Part shown: in pieces, positions 33,201 through 40,347 of the stretch
How positions within the stretch are numbered: position 1 is the stretch's first letter
Layout: every line of letters starts with the position of its first letter
Source of the DNA: CAZSNT01 sp964607765
GTDB lineage: Bacteria; Verrucomicrobiota; Lentisphaeria; Oligosphaerales; JABHEG01
Direction: 5' to 3'
Assembly: GCA_964607765.1 (NCBI GenBank)
Contig: CAZSNT010000066.1
Location: forward strand, 1 to 48,573
DNA: 48,573 nt
Notes under the pieces: model-generated
Seen by the model: only the letters and a program-made list of their open reading frames with translations
The model's database searches: none
Told to the model about the DNA's origin: nothing
Position numbers and translations under genes: made by a program

Positions 33201-33269
33201 CCGCCACATGGCCAAGACCAGGCAGACGACGGCAATCAGAATCAGGGCTGGGCGTAATCGGGTGATCAT
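30255..33269 (-). CDS. Very large membrane-anchored exported protein with jelly-roll domains
   Basis: This 1004-residue protein has an N-terminal helix (about 7-21, ALILIAVVCLVLAM) that anchors or exports it, then a Pro/Gln/Thr-rich linker (about 25-60). The rest is beta-rich. Several stretches resemble LamG or 3-keto-disaccharide-hydrolase-like jelly rolls: SWIRVAIEIRRGHVASALLD, WKFAVRRQRGRITVHLNDEQ and VALHLHINDRAFILRVGD. No catalytic motif is clear, so binding of carbohydrate or protein is the best guess. ATG 33269 overlaps the stop of the upstream gene by four bases (ATGA), so both giants are made together. No named family is recognised for the whole protein. Confidence 0.7.
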   Translation of the reverse strand: MITRLRPALILIAVVCLVLAMWRHRPQPSPQTPRGTPMQQERQTPQTPQERPAEKAAFPPGARAAFEAELAGAGKRLVPVTSAASPDTPAETVPLEREQLSAHELYLRAADAADAFLHLTASGQARDANGVVATMTNSGELLLAADGPALFLDERPVTDPHRDWQAFWVVDTADAPVPTHQRVAPFELEDHFMRQELVDERCRMGTGSVRLAQRGGGMAANRGEELDFGFERAVNPFSVFAENTGVLTYPLGPQSVASGLHAEARFYFGLPKTGNVVDTQSLPTQTDMLLALGPAGGQQVAFGWHGAARAFVLVTRSDGGAWSTLQRMTGPRPALTSWIRVAIEIRRGHVASALLDGKRVLTAALPFRVSGPLHVMSGAALVEFDDVAAWSLPAAPSPGTALYVRSRHFAGKRTKPQADKPQFREWAESASAFQRVKWYDQDSDLTLAGILTSLPLMSDFSYEAVPFSPTSGKLPKGGYRIALYAADGTQPPEPQQTPAVFSFPATWNGEQWTFERPRPGGAGEPREHSQFVLRLARRNTRLELELNGEWVAVGDDCPGPLHLGVFRTRSGERRLFSPSANHHVIRSPTLVHEFFELAPTDWSWVDGAFRMDCRWACQERWNFMACGSTSLPCMFSKRAFEGNQAHLYFASLRPAFPWDAGDPDFEYDSEQDRANGFPILRENGSWYNRRDLNFSFCTDGRNPLSGYSVLFGADNNIETRLLRRGKVVARTSRSDFRFPSGGSHMSVHWNWWKFAVRRQRGRITVHLNDEQVFDYTDPEPLEAGHVAFWSVRNGFALSRVTSMAESFGWAPQLAYVGEDCDGPWQPLLHDAVTLRAGPSPSLTQVTNNIGGGFFAVRYAPTRPVDLTETPVLELPFSQGADVSVALHLHINDRAFILRVGDTPLTGMKALLTPEFEKGECFRLPTLSEFSIRASRCLGTALPERGVVRVNLLEALSRLNRHVASASLSMLTIGNSSNTYYALAGNTVNRAGATYSVGTPVFRRE

Positions 33270-36200
33270 TTGAACAACAGTGCGCGCTGCGCTGCGTCGG
33301 TCCAGATCAGTTCGAGGACGCGGCTGGCGCGCCCGGTCCGGCGCGCGGTCGTGCCGCTTGCCTCCTTCACGTTGGTCGGGCTGAAGATCTCGTCCATCCA
33401 CGGCGGCGGATCCGGGCTGAACCGGCGGGAGTCGAGAAACCAGGCGATCAGGGGCAAGGCGCGTGGGCTCACCTCCCGCAGTTCCTCGCTGGCTTCCGTC
33501 CACTGATTGAAGTCATTGTACTGCAGCACCTCGGCAATCTCCAAAATGTCCTCCTGCAGTTCGGCATCATCGCCCCACTCCAGCTTCTCCGTCAGAAACG
33601 TCACGGCCTGGTCTCCCGCCTTGACGAGCGCGTTCATCGCCGCATACGCCTTCGCCACGTCAGATGATCCCAGATTGGTCCATGCACTGTCCAGTTGCGC
33701 GGGGTCGAGTTCCGGATAGGAGTGTTCGTCGAGGAACTGGATGCCCACGTTGTCGAGGCCCCAGCACTCATCGTTGAGCTGCTGCAGGTTCACGCCTGCG
33801 AAATAGAGCACAAGCTCCTCGTCTTCGTGTGGGAAGGTGAAACACATGGGATACACGTAATGGGTTTCCCACGTCCGGCCGTCCGGGAAACCTATGCCGT
33901 GCTCGAGCTTCTTGCCCGCTGCCCCGGAGCCGGTGTGCCCGAATGCGAACGGCATGGGGTATGACTGCCTGCCGCCGATGTTGCAGAAGCTCGAATGAAC
34001 GAGCCGCGGCCCGTTGTGAACACGCGCCGTCCACAGGTCCGGGCCGTAGCGGGACGTGGCCCCGTCCCAGGAGCACAGGGCATGGAACTCGAAGTAGAGC
34101 CGTACGTATCGGTGCGGAGGCAGCCCTTCCAGGGCAAGCTCCACGGGCTCGTTGCTGAAAGCGCCCAGGATCTGCTTGTCGCTGTCCGGGAGCCTGAACA
34201 CCTGCGGGTTGGACCAGCCGCTCAGGTCCACACCCTCGCCCTGGAAATCGGTCCAGTACAGTGCGGCGTCCGGGTCGAAATCCTCGCCCAGTTTCGGATA
34301 GGGAATGTCCGGCGTGGAGTAATAGGACCGGGAACTGGTGCGCTCCGAGATCACGATTTTGATGTCTTCGGCCCCGCCCTCGGTCTGCGCTCTGCCGTAC
34401 CGTGTCGGCCTGCCGTGCTTGTAGGCGTTCAGACGGATGTCGCCCGCACAGATCTTCCCCAACGTGAACCGGCCTTCCGCATCGGTGCGCACGTGTCGAT
34501 GCGGCTGTCCGTCGCCGTAGCCGTTCACATAGGCGCCCATCACAGGGTTGTCATCGGCATCCACCACCACGCCCGTGATACTGAGATTGGCGAGTTTCAG
34601 CACCATCGTCGGCATCTCGAGTCGTCCGTCCCGGACTTGGTCCATGTCGCACTCCGTCCGCGCCGTGCCGTAGCCCTCGGTCTGAAGGTAGACGCTGCAC
34701 CGCCCCCCCACGGGAACGGCCGGGATCTCGTAGCGCCCGCGCGCGTCGGTGTGCTTGCCGGCGGGGTTCAGGGACGACGACCAGCGGTCCCCGCGCCACA
34801 TGATACTGGCGCGGACGCCTTCGATCGGCGTGCCGTCGGTGGCTGCGACATGACCAGCGATGATCAGGGCCGGGTCCAGCACCAGGTCCATCGTCTTGGT
34901 CTCGCCGTTCATGGCCGCTGCGGCGGCGAGATTGCGTTCCACGTGCCGGGCAATCAGCACTATCTGCGGCGGGTTCCCGCCCCATGACCGCGGGTTCCAG
35001 GTCGCACTGAACGTGCCGTCCGCCGCGGATGTCGACTCCACGCCGCTGCCCATGGGCAAGACCTTCGCCACCGCGCCTTCCACGGGCTGCCCAGCCCTGT
35101 CGCGCAATGTGCCGGTGATCTTGGGAAGGCCTTTGCCCTCAATGCGCTTGACAGTCGTTTGGCCGTCCACGATTTCGATCTCGATCGCCTCGTGCATGGA
35201 GATCACGGGGTGCTTGTATACGTTGCGAATCGTGTACTTGCCGGCTGCCAGCCGGAACTCCGCCTTCCCTTCGCGGTCCGTTCGGCCGCCGTGATAGCGG
35301 TGAGCTGGCGGCGGAGATTGCACATTCACGTGTGCGCCTTCGATCGGGGTACCGTCATCGCTCTGCACCACAACCTGGAGCAAGCCGCCCCGGCCCACCT
35401 TAAACGTCATACCCTCGAGCGTTTCGCCCTTCTTCAGTTCCACTGCCACCGGGGCGCCCGTCCATTCGCCCGGCTTGGTGAGCGGCTGGATCTGAGTCAC
35501 GCTGTAAGCGCCCGCGGCCAGGCCGTCGAATTCGAAACTCCCGTCTTCTGCGGACGTGACCGGTGTCAAGCCGGTGAACGGGTGCGGATGTCCGCTGTAG
35601 GGGGCTAACGCCACCCCCGGCACAGGTTCGCCCGCGTCGTTCCGCACGACCCCCCGGATGCGCGATTCCGGCACCAGTTTCAGTTCTATTCCAGGCTGAC
35701 CGGGCTTGAACGACAGCTCAGGCATGCGGCCGGACTCCAGCGTGAACGTGTTCACGGTAGCCATGCCCTGTTTGGACACGCGGAGGTCCGCCGTCGCCGT
35801 CTTCGGAAGCGCCTCGAATCGGAACTGGCCCTGCGCATCCGTGGCGACCCGGAACAGAGACAACGGGTGCAGGCCCATCAGGAACCTCGGACTGCCAGGG
35901 CCGGGCAGCGCAGCGACGGACAGCTGCACGTCCGCGCCGGCCACAGGCGTTCCCGCCTCATCCGTCACCGTGCCGGCGAGCGTTTCAGGCTCGCCCAGTG
36001 TGATCGTTTCGGTCTTGCTTGTGGTGTGCGACTCCCAATTCGTCCAGCTGATGGCCAGCGGCGCTTTCTCGGCAACAATCATGGACACCACGTGGGCGGC
36101 GGCGGGCTTGGTCCCGTCCGGCGGCGCTGCTGTGAATGCAAACGCGCCGTCGACGCCTGTCTTCACCGCATGTTTGCCCCTGATCTGGACCTGGACGTCC

Positions 36201-36373
36201 CTGGCGCCGACCCCGAGCACATAGCGCGTGACTTCCGCGCCGGCTACCGGCCTGCCGGCTGCGTCGACGACCGTGCCTTTGAACGTCCCTTGTTTCGGGC
36301 CCGTCTTTGCCCAACCAACGCCGCACAGTACGACACTCAAGCCAATCAACGCACGACTGATTCTGCTGCTCAT
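33266..36373 (-). CDS. Very large exported protein with seven carboxypeptidase-regulatory-like domains
   Basis: This 1035-residue protein has a signal peptide (1 to about 23, LIGLSVVLCGVGWA). Seven beta-sandwich modules of the CarboxypepD_reg type follow, recognised by repeating openings: GTVVDAAGRPVAGAEV, GTVTDEAGTPVAGADV, GVVRNDAGEPVPGVAL, VVQSDDGTPIEGAHV, GTLRDRAGQPVEGAV, GHVAATDGTPIEGVRA and GVVVDADDNPVMGAYV. A further beta-rich domain (about 720-930) and a C-terminal helical segment (AWTNLGSSDVAKAYAAMNAL to RASRVLELIWTDAAQRALL) resemble the HEAT-like tail of planctomycete-type secreted proteins. ATG 36373 has AGGAGG seven bases upstream. It is probably an adhesive or structural envelope protein, coupled to the 30255 gene. 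Confidence 0.8.
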   Translation of the reverse strand: MSSRISRALIGLSVVLCGVGWAKTGPKQGTFKGTVVDAAGRPVAGAEVTRYVLGVGARDVQVQIRGKHAVKTGVDGAFAFTAAPPDGTKPAAAHVVSMIVAEKAPLAISWTNWESHTTSKTETITLGEPETLAGTVTDEAGTPVAGADVQLSVAALPGPGSPRFLMGLHPLSLFRVATDAQGQFRFEALPKTATADLRVSKQGMATVNTFTLESGRMPELSFKPGQPGIELKLVPESRIRGVVRNDAGEPVPGVALAPYSGHPHPFTGLTPVTSAEDGSFEFDGLAAGAYSVTQIQPLTKPGEWTGAPVAVELKKGETLEGMTFKVGRGGLLQVVVQSDDGTPIEGAHVNVQSPPPAHRYHGGRTDREGKAEFRLAAGKYTIRNVYKHPVISMHEAIEIEIVDGQTTVKRIEGKGLPKITGTLRDRAGQPVEGAVAKVLPMGSGVESTSAADGTFSATWNPRSWGGNPPQIVLIARHVERNLAAAAAMNGETKTMDLVLDPALIIAGHVAATDGTPIEGVRASIMWRGDRWSSSLNPAGKHTDARGRYEIPAVPVGGRCSVYLQTEGYGTARTECDMDQVRDGRLEMPTMVLKLANLSITGVVVDADDNPVMGAYVNGYGDGQPHRHVRTDAEGRFTLGKICAGDIRLNAYKHGRPTRYGRAQTEGGAEDIKIVISERTSSRSYYSTPDIPYPKLGEDFDPDAALYWTDFQGEGVDLSGWSNPQVFRLPDSDKQILGAFSNEPVELALEGLPPHRYVRLYFEFHALCSWDGATSRYGPDLWTARVHNGPRLVHSSFCNIGGRQSYPMPFAFGHTGSGAAGKKLEHGIGFPDGRTWETHYVYPMCFTFPHEDEELVLYFAGVNLQQLNDECWGLDNVGIQFLDEHSYPELDPAQLDSAWTNLGSSDVAKAYAAMNALVKAGDQAVTFLTEKLEWGDDAELQEDILEIAEVLQYNDFNQWTEASEELREVSPRALPLIAWFLDSRRFSPDPPPWMDEIFSPTNVKEASGTTARRTGRASRVLELIWTDAAQRALLFK

Positions 36374-36665
36374 TGCTTGCCTCCTCAGACAACAGACGAT
36401 CGAGTGCCGCACTTTTCCAAACACGCCCCCTCGCCTCCTGTCTACTGTCGCGCGCGTGCGTTCATTCACAGCCACGCAACGGTGGGCACCCAGGAATTCT
36501 ACACTACAGGCGTGTCTCCCCGCAGGCAACTCCGAGCCTGTGTCCGTGGGCGGGTGTCTGGTCCGGTTGCCCAGTTGGGTTGGCCGTGTAGAAAACCGGT
36601 GTGGGTCGTGTTACGTTCAGATGTGGTTTCCGACGCGGGATCCGACAGGTAAGGGGACGTGAGTC
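36374..36665. other. Divergent intergenic region
   Basis: This 292-base gap lies between the giant protein gene (minus, start 36373) and the membrane protein gene (plus, start 36666), so it must hold both promoters. I could not fix convincing -35/-10 pairs and see no RNA gene or palindrome. Confidence 0.5.
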
Positions 36666-37823
36666 ATGAAGGTTGTGGAACGCGGACGCAGCGATGTGTT
36701 CGAGATGCGCGGCGGCGGCGGCCCGGTGAGTATTGTGGGGTTGCCGTTCCTGGTCGTGGGGCTTGTCGTGGGTGCGTTGTCTCTGGGGGTTGTTCCGGTA
36801 GGCAACGGCCCTCCGGCAATCGTGGCGCTGGCGTTTGCCCTTCCGTTCACGGCAGTCGGCGCCGGGTTGGTGTTCGGGCGGCGCGGCTGCATCATCGATC
36901 AGAAGCGGCGGCATGTGGTGACTTGGTGGGGGTTGCTCGTGCCGTTCAGGCGCACCGAGCAGAAGCTTGCAGACTTTTCCGCAGTCAGCATCACCAGAGA
37001 AGTGCGACGTTCGAACAACTCGACCTACACGGTGTACCCCGTCCGACTGGAAGGCGAGGGAGCCAAGGTCAGCCTGGGCGACCTGCGGGCCGACCTGGAG
37101 GCGCGAACGCTGGCGGAATCAGTGGCGAAATTCACTGGCCTTCCCCTCAGCGATGCGTCATCGGGCACGGCTCGCATCCGCGCGGCGGACGAGCTTGACG
37201 AGTCCCTGCGTGAGCACCTGCTGAAGACAGGCGAGGGCCGGGAACTGCCACCTGCGCCCGACCCGCTGCAGAGCCGGATCCGCCATAAAGACAACAAAGT
37301 GATGATCGAGATTCCCGGGCCCGGGTCGAACGCGGTCGTGAAGGTAGCCCTCGCGGCGCTTGCGCTGTTCGAGCTGGTCTTTATCGGCGTGGTGCTTGTC
37401 GTCTTCCTGCGGGCATCCGTGCCCACGCCTGTCCTCATCGCCGTTCTTGCCGCAGTCCCAGTCTTCGTGGCAATTCCGCTGCTGATCATCAGGAAGCGGT
37501 TCCGTGCCAAAGGCGCGCCGAGCCGTCTCATCGTCTCGCCCGATGACGGGCTGAAGTTCGAGCGGAAGGGCAGCAAGCCTGTCCACATTCCGACGGCGGA
37601 ACTGGAGGAACTGCTGCTGCCCGACTACGACGCGGCGCCGGCCGGGCAGGCCGACTTGGAGAAGCTGCCGCCAGTCCTGCGGAATATGGTGGCGTCCGTG
37701 GCTGCGGACCAGCTTGGGATAACGGCGCGCAGCGACAAGCAGGTCGTGCGATTCGGCGGGCATCTTCCTCGCAAGGAAGTGCAGTACATACACGCCGTGA
37801 TTCAGCACGTGCTGGCGTCGTAG
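36666..37823 (+). CDS. Four-helix membrane protein of unknown function
   Basis: This 385-residue protein is not recognised. Two adjacent hydrophobic helices lie at about 22-46 and 50-72 (SIVGLPFLVVGLVVGALSLG, then PAIVALAFALPFTAVGAGL). A cytoplasmic-looking stretch (about 73-218) follows, then two more helices at about 222-245 and 250-275 (LALFELVFIGVVLVVFLRA, then VLAAVPVFVAIPLLIIRKR). The two halves have the same order of helix pair followed by a beta-rich soluble part (VVTWWGLLVPFRRTEQKLAD versus PSRLIVSPDDGLKFERKGSK), which suggests an old internal duplication. ATG 36666 has AAGGGG upstream. It ends 33 bases before the convergent dehydrogenase gene, across a REP-like hairpin. Confidence 0.7.
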   Translation: MKVVERGRSDVFEMRGGGGPVSIVGLPFLVVGLVVGALSLGVVPVGNGPPAIVALAFALPFTAVGAGLVFGRRGCIIDQKRRHVVTWWGLLVPFRRTEQKLADFSAVSITREVRRSNNSTYTVYPVRLEGEGAKVSLGDLRADLEARTLAESVAKFTGLPLSDASSGTARIRAADELDESLREHLLKTGEGRELPPAPDPLQSRIRHKDNKVMIEIPGPGSNAVVKVALAALALFELVFIGVVLVVFLRASVPTPVLIAVLAAVPVFVAIPLLIIRKRFRAKGAPSRLIVSPDDGLKFERKGSKPVHIPTAELEELLLPDYDAAPAGQADLEKLPPVLRNMVASVAADQLGITARSDKQVVRFGGHLPRKEVQYIHAVIQHVLAS

Positions 37824-37836
37824 CAGGTGTGAAGAT

Positions 37837-37860
37837 CGCAACCGCGGCGCGTTGCGCTAC
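37837..37860 (-). repeat. REP-like hairpin whose GTAG is a gene's stop codon
   Basis: CGCAAC (37837-37842), eight bases, GTTGCG (37851-37856), then CTAC (37857-37860) and GGGG. On the minus strand this is CCCC-GTAG-hairpin. The same arms occur in the 98-bp array. The TAG within GTAG (37859-37857) is exactly the stop codon of the minus-strand dehydrogenase gene. The hairpin also separates two convergent genes. Confidence 0.7.
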
Positions 37861-38909
37861 GGGGCACCGGAGAGCTCTGTCACCCGCACGACCTGCTCGG
37901 TTCGGTGCGACTCGAACACGGCCGTCAGCACGGCCATGGTGCGCCGAACGGACGGCAGCGGGACGGGGTTCGGCGCCGCGCCGGCCAGGCATGCTGCCAG
38001 GTCCTCGTAGTAACAGCGCCAGCGTCCCGCCAGCGTGGGGATGATCTGATCGTCCGCGGCTTTCCCCGTCGTGTTCAGCACGCCGAACAGCTCTTCGGGC
38101 TCACGGGCTGCATCGATATCGCCGGCCTTCATTGCGGCCTCCTGCGGGTCCACGCCGTACTTCACGTAGGTCCCGCCGGGCCCGGTCACGTAGAATCGCG
38201 GCTTCGGCGCGAACGTGACTGCGCCCGTGCTCACAACGCCGGTCGCGCCGTCCTCGAACCCCACGACCATCACAGCGTCGGACTCCACATCGTGTTCGGG
38301 CGAGTCGTACTGGAGCTTTGCGTAGACGCTGGTGACGCGCTGCGGAAACAGCTGGCAGAGCTGATCAATCATGTGGCTGCCCAGGTCGTAGATGCGTCCG
38401 CCCAAGGCCTCCGCCGTGCCGCGCCAGCCGCCCGGCATGCGCGCCGCCGCCCACGCCATCTCGATGCGCCGCACGTCTCCGAGCCTGCCCGAGGCCATGA
38501 GTTCACGCACGGTCCGGTAATCGCCGTCCCAGCGTCGATTGTGGAAGACGCTGAGTATCTTGCCGACGCGCTCAGCGGTGGCGATCATGGCATCGCACTC
38601 GGCCAGGGATCGGCACATGGGCTTGTCGGTCACGACGTGTTTGCCGTGTTTCAGCGCAGCGGTGGCCTGTTCGGCGTGCAGGTTGCTGGGCGTGGCCAGC
38701 ACGACGAGATCGACGTCCGGGTCTGCGAGGACCTGGTCGAAGGACTCGTAGGCGCGACAGCCCTGGTCCGCGACGATGCGCTCGCGCGTCGCCGGACTGC
38801 GCGAACACACACCGGCCAACTCCAACCCCGGCGTCAGGCGGATCAGGTAGCTGTGGAACGAGCGTCCCGCATTGCCGTACCCGATGACAACGGTTCTCGG
38901 TCTGCCCAT
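37857..38909 (-). CDS. Gfo/Idh/MocA-family oxidoreductase
   Basis: This 350-residue NAD(P)-dependent dehydrogenase of the glucose-fructose oxidoreductase family acts on a sugar or inositol. The Rossmann motif is VVIGYGNAGRSFHSYL (about 7-22). KHVVTDKPMCRSLAECD holds the conserved Lys-Pro of the active site (family EKP, here DKP). GRIYDLGSHMIDQLCQLF carries the Asp and His of the catalytic region. The remainder is the C-terminal alpha/beta domain. ATG 38909 begins on the Rossmann strand; the longer frame to 39035 is within the neighbouring gene. Its partner 38927-40036 ends 17 bases upstream, so the two form an operon. The TAG stop lies in a REP-like GTAG. Confidence 0.92.
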   Translation of the reverse strand: MGRPRTVVIGYGNAGRSFHSYLIRLTPGLELAGVCSRSPATRERIVADQGCRAYESFDQVLADPDVDLVVLATPSNLHAEQATAALKHGKHVVTDKPMCRSLAECDAMIATAERVGKILSVFHNRRWDGDYRTVRELMASGRLGDVRRIEMAWAAARMPGGWRGTAEALGGRIYDLGSHMIDQLCQLFPQRVTSVYAKLQYDSPEHDVESDAVMVVGFEDGATGVVSTGAVTFAPKPRFYVTGPGGTYVKYGVDPQEAAMKAGDIDAAREPEELFGVLNTTGKAADDQIIPTLAGRWRCYYEDLAACLAGAAPNPVPLPSVRRTMAVLTAVFESHRTEQVVRVTELSGAP

Positions 38910-38926
38910 GCGCTGGTCCTCCGCGG

Positions 38927-40036
38927 TCAGACGACGTCCACCTGTCCGGCCAGCAAACCAGTAGGCAGCGGTGCCGGCCGTTCGCAGGAGCTTCCCAGTT
39001 CGACGTGAGCTCCCGCTTCGGACGCATCGTGGCACGCATGCATGATGTCGAGCACATGGTAGGCCAACTGTCCGCTGGCTCGTGGTGCGCGGTCGTTCGC
39101 GAGTGCGCTGGCCATGTCGGCCGGGCCGATGCCGCGGCTGTTTTCCACATAGCCGTGGGACAGGGGCACTTCACGCCACTCCCCGTCCCCCATGCGCTTG
39201 ATCTTGACCGGACCGCCGAAGCCATTCGGGTTCGGCACGGCCAACGACCCCTCAGTCCCGAAGATCTCGATGCACGGTGCGCGGGAGCCCCAGACGTCGA
39301 AGCTGGTGACGATGGTACCGATCGCGCCGCACGCGAAGTCCATGATGCCGGTGACGTGGGTTGGCACTTCCACGTCGATCTTCTGCCCGTACTTCTTCTC
39401 GCTGGTGATGGTGCGTTCCGGGAATGTGATGGCGGTCGAGCCGGTCACGCGTTTCACGGGCCCCAGCAAGCTGACCAGCGCGGTCAGGTAATAGGGGCCC
39501 ATGTCGAGCATGGGGCCGCCGCCTTTCTTGTAGTAGAACTCCGGGTCGGGGTGCCAGCTCTCGTGGCCGTGCCCAAGCATGAACGCCTGTGCAGCGACCG
39601 GCTCTCCGATCCAGCCGTCGTCAAGCAGCTTGCGGCAGGTCTGGATGCCGCCGCCGAGGAACGTGTCCGGGGCGCAGCCCACCAGCACGTCATTGTCCGC
39701 CGCAGCCTGCAGCAGCGTCTTCGCTTCGTCGCGCTCCAGGACCAGCGGCTTCTCGTTGTGCACAGACTTGCCGGCCTCCACGACCTGCATGGCGACCGGG
39801 AAGTGCCCCTGCGGCGTGGTCAGGTTCACGACGATATCGATGCCCGGATCCGCCAGCATCTCTTCGACGGAGACCACCTGCACGTTCGGGTACTCCTCGA
39901 CCTTCGCGCGGGCCCGGTCCACGTCCAGGTCCGCACAGGCCACCACGTCGACGTCCTTGAAAAGCGTACAGAGATTCTTGAAATAGATGCCGCTGATATT
40001 GCCGCAACCGATGATGCCGATACTCTTGCTCGCCAT
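38927..40036 (-). CDS. Gfo/Idh/MocA-family oxidoreductase
   Basis: This 369-residue dehydrogenase has Rossmann motif IGIIGCGNISGIYFKNL (about 6-22), the active-site motif SVHNEKPLVLERDEAK with Glu-Lys-Pro, and the catalytic segment GGGPMLDMGPYYLTAL. FGTEGSLAVPNPNGFGGPVK is the usual C-terminal domain strand. It is the first gene of a two-gene minus-strand operon with another family member, as is common for sugar- or inositol-derivative catabolism. No transporter or epimerase gene lies nearby to fix the substrate. ATG 40036 starts the Rossmann strand; the open frame further upstream contains no conserved sequence. Confidence 0.93.
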   Translation of the reverse strand: MASKSIGIIGCGNISGIYFKNLCTLFKDVDVVACADLDVDRARAKVEEYPNVQVVSVEEMLADPGIDIVVNLTTPQGHFPVAMQVVEAGKSVHNEKPLVLERDEAKTLLQAAADNDVLVGCAPDTFLGGGIQTCRKLLDDGWIGEPVAAQAFMLGHGHESWHPDPEFYYKKGGGPMLDMGPYYLTALVSLLGPVKRVTGSTAITFPERTITSEKKYGQKIDVEVPTHVTGIMDFACGAIGTIVTSFDVWGSRAPCIEIFGTEGSLAVPNPNGFGGPVKIKRMGDGEWREVPLSHGYVENSRGIGPADMASALANDRAPRASGQLAYHVLDIMHACHDASEAGAHVELGSSCERPAPLPTGLLAGQVDVV

Positions 40037-40347
40037 GCCGAGTTTCCTCTCTGTCTGTCCGTCGTCCGCCCACCGAGCTGCCCGGCAATCAACCGGCCGC
40101 GCGCGACACCCGTGGGCGCAAACTGGAAATATGGACCACTCCCCCCCACTGTCCATCGCTGTCGACACACAATGCGTGCCAGCAACCCCGGCAAGGACGA
40201 CCCCCACGGCCTCGTGCCGTGGGGGAGCAAGATTGGTCCCGCAGCACAGTGCGCCCACGCCCCCCGAGTAGTCAGTTCCCCTTGCTGTGCTGGTGTTGCC
40301 GCGGTACTGTCTCTGGACTGGCGACTGGGCGTTTCAGGGGGATACTG
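40037..40347. other. 311-bp divergent gap
   Basis: The gap separates the dehydrogenase operon (minus) and the lipoprotein gene (plus) and must hold both promoters. The only clear structure is the perfect hairpin at 40201-40225. No gene is supported. Confidence 0.5.
40201..40225. repeat. Perfect 10-bp stem-loop
   Basis: CCCCCACGGC (40201-40210), loop CTCGT, GCCGTGGGGG (40216-40225). Fourteen bases from its loop and right arm (GCCTCGTGCCGTGG) recur at 41984-41997, near the end of the next gene's region, without the matching left arm. It is a dispersed hairpin, but without a GTAG foot. Confidence 0.6.

Noticed and set aside
31332..33257. 641-residue plus-strand open frame
   Set aside because: It lies opposite the 1004-residue exported protein, has no motif and no ribosome site.
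36374..36665. Small RNA or riboswitch in the divergent gap
   Set aside because: No conserved stem, terminator or known riboswitch element could be recognised by eye.
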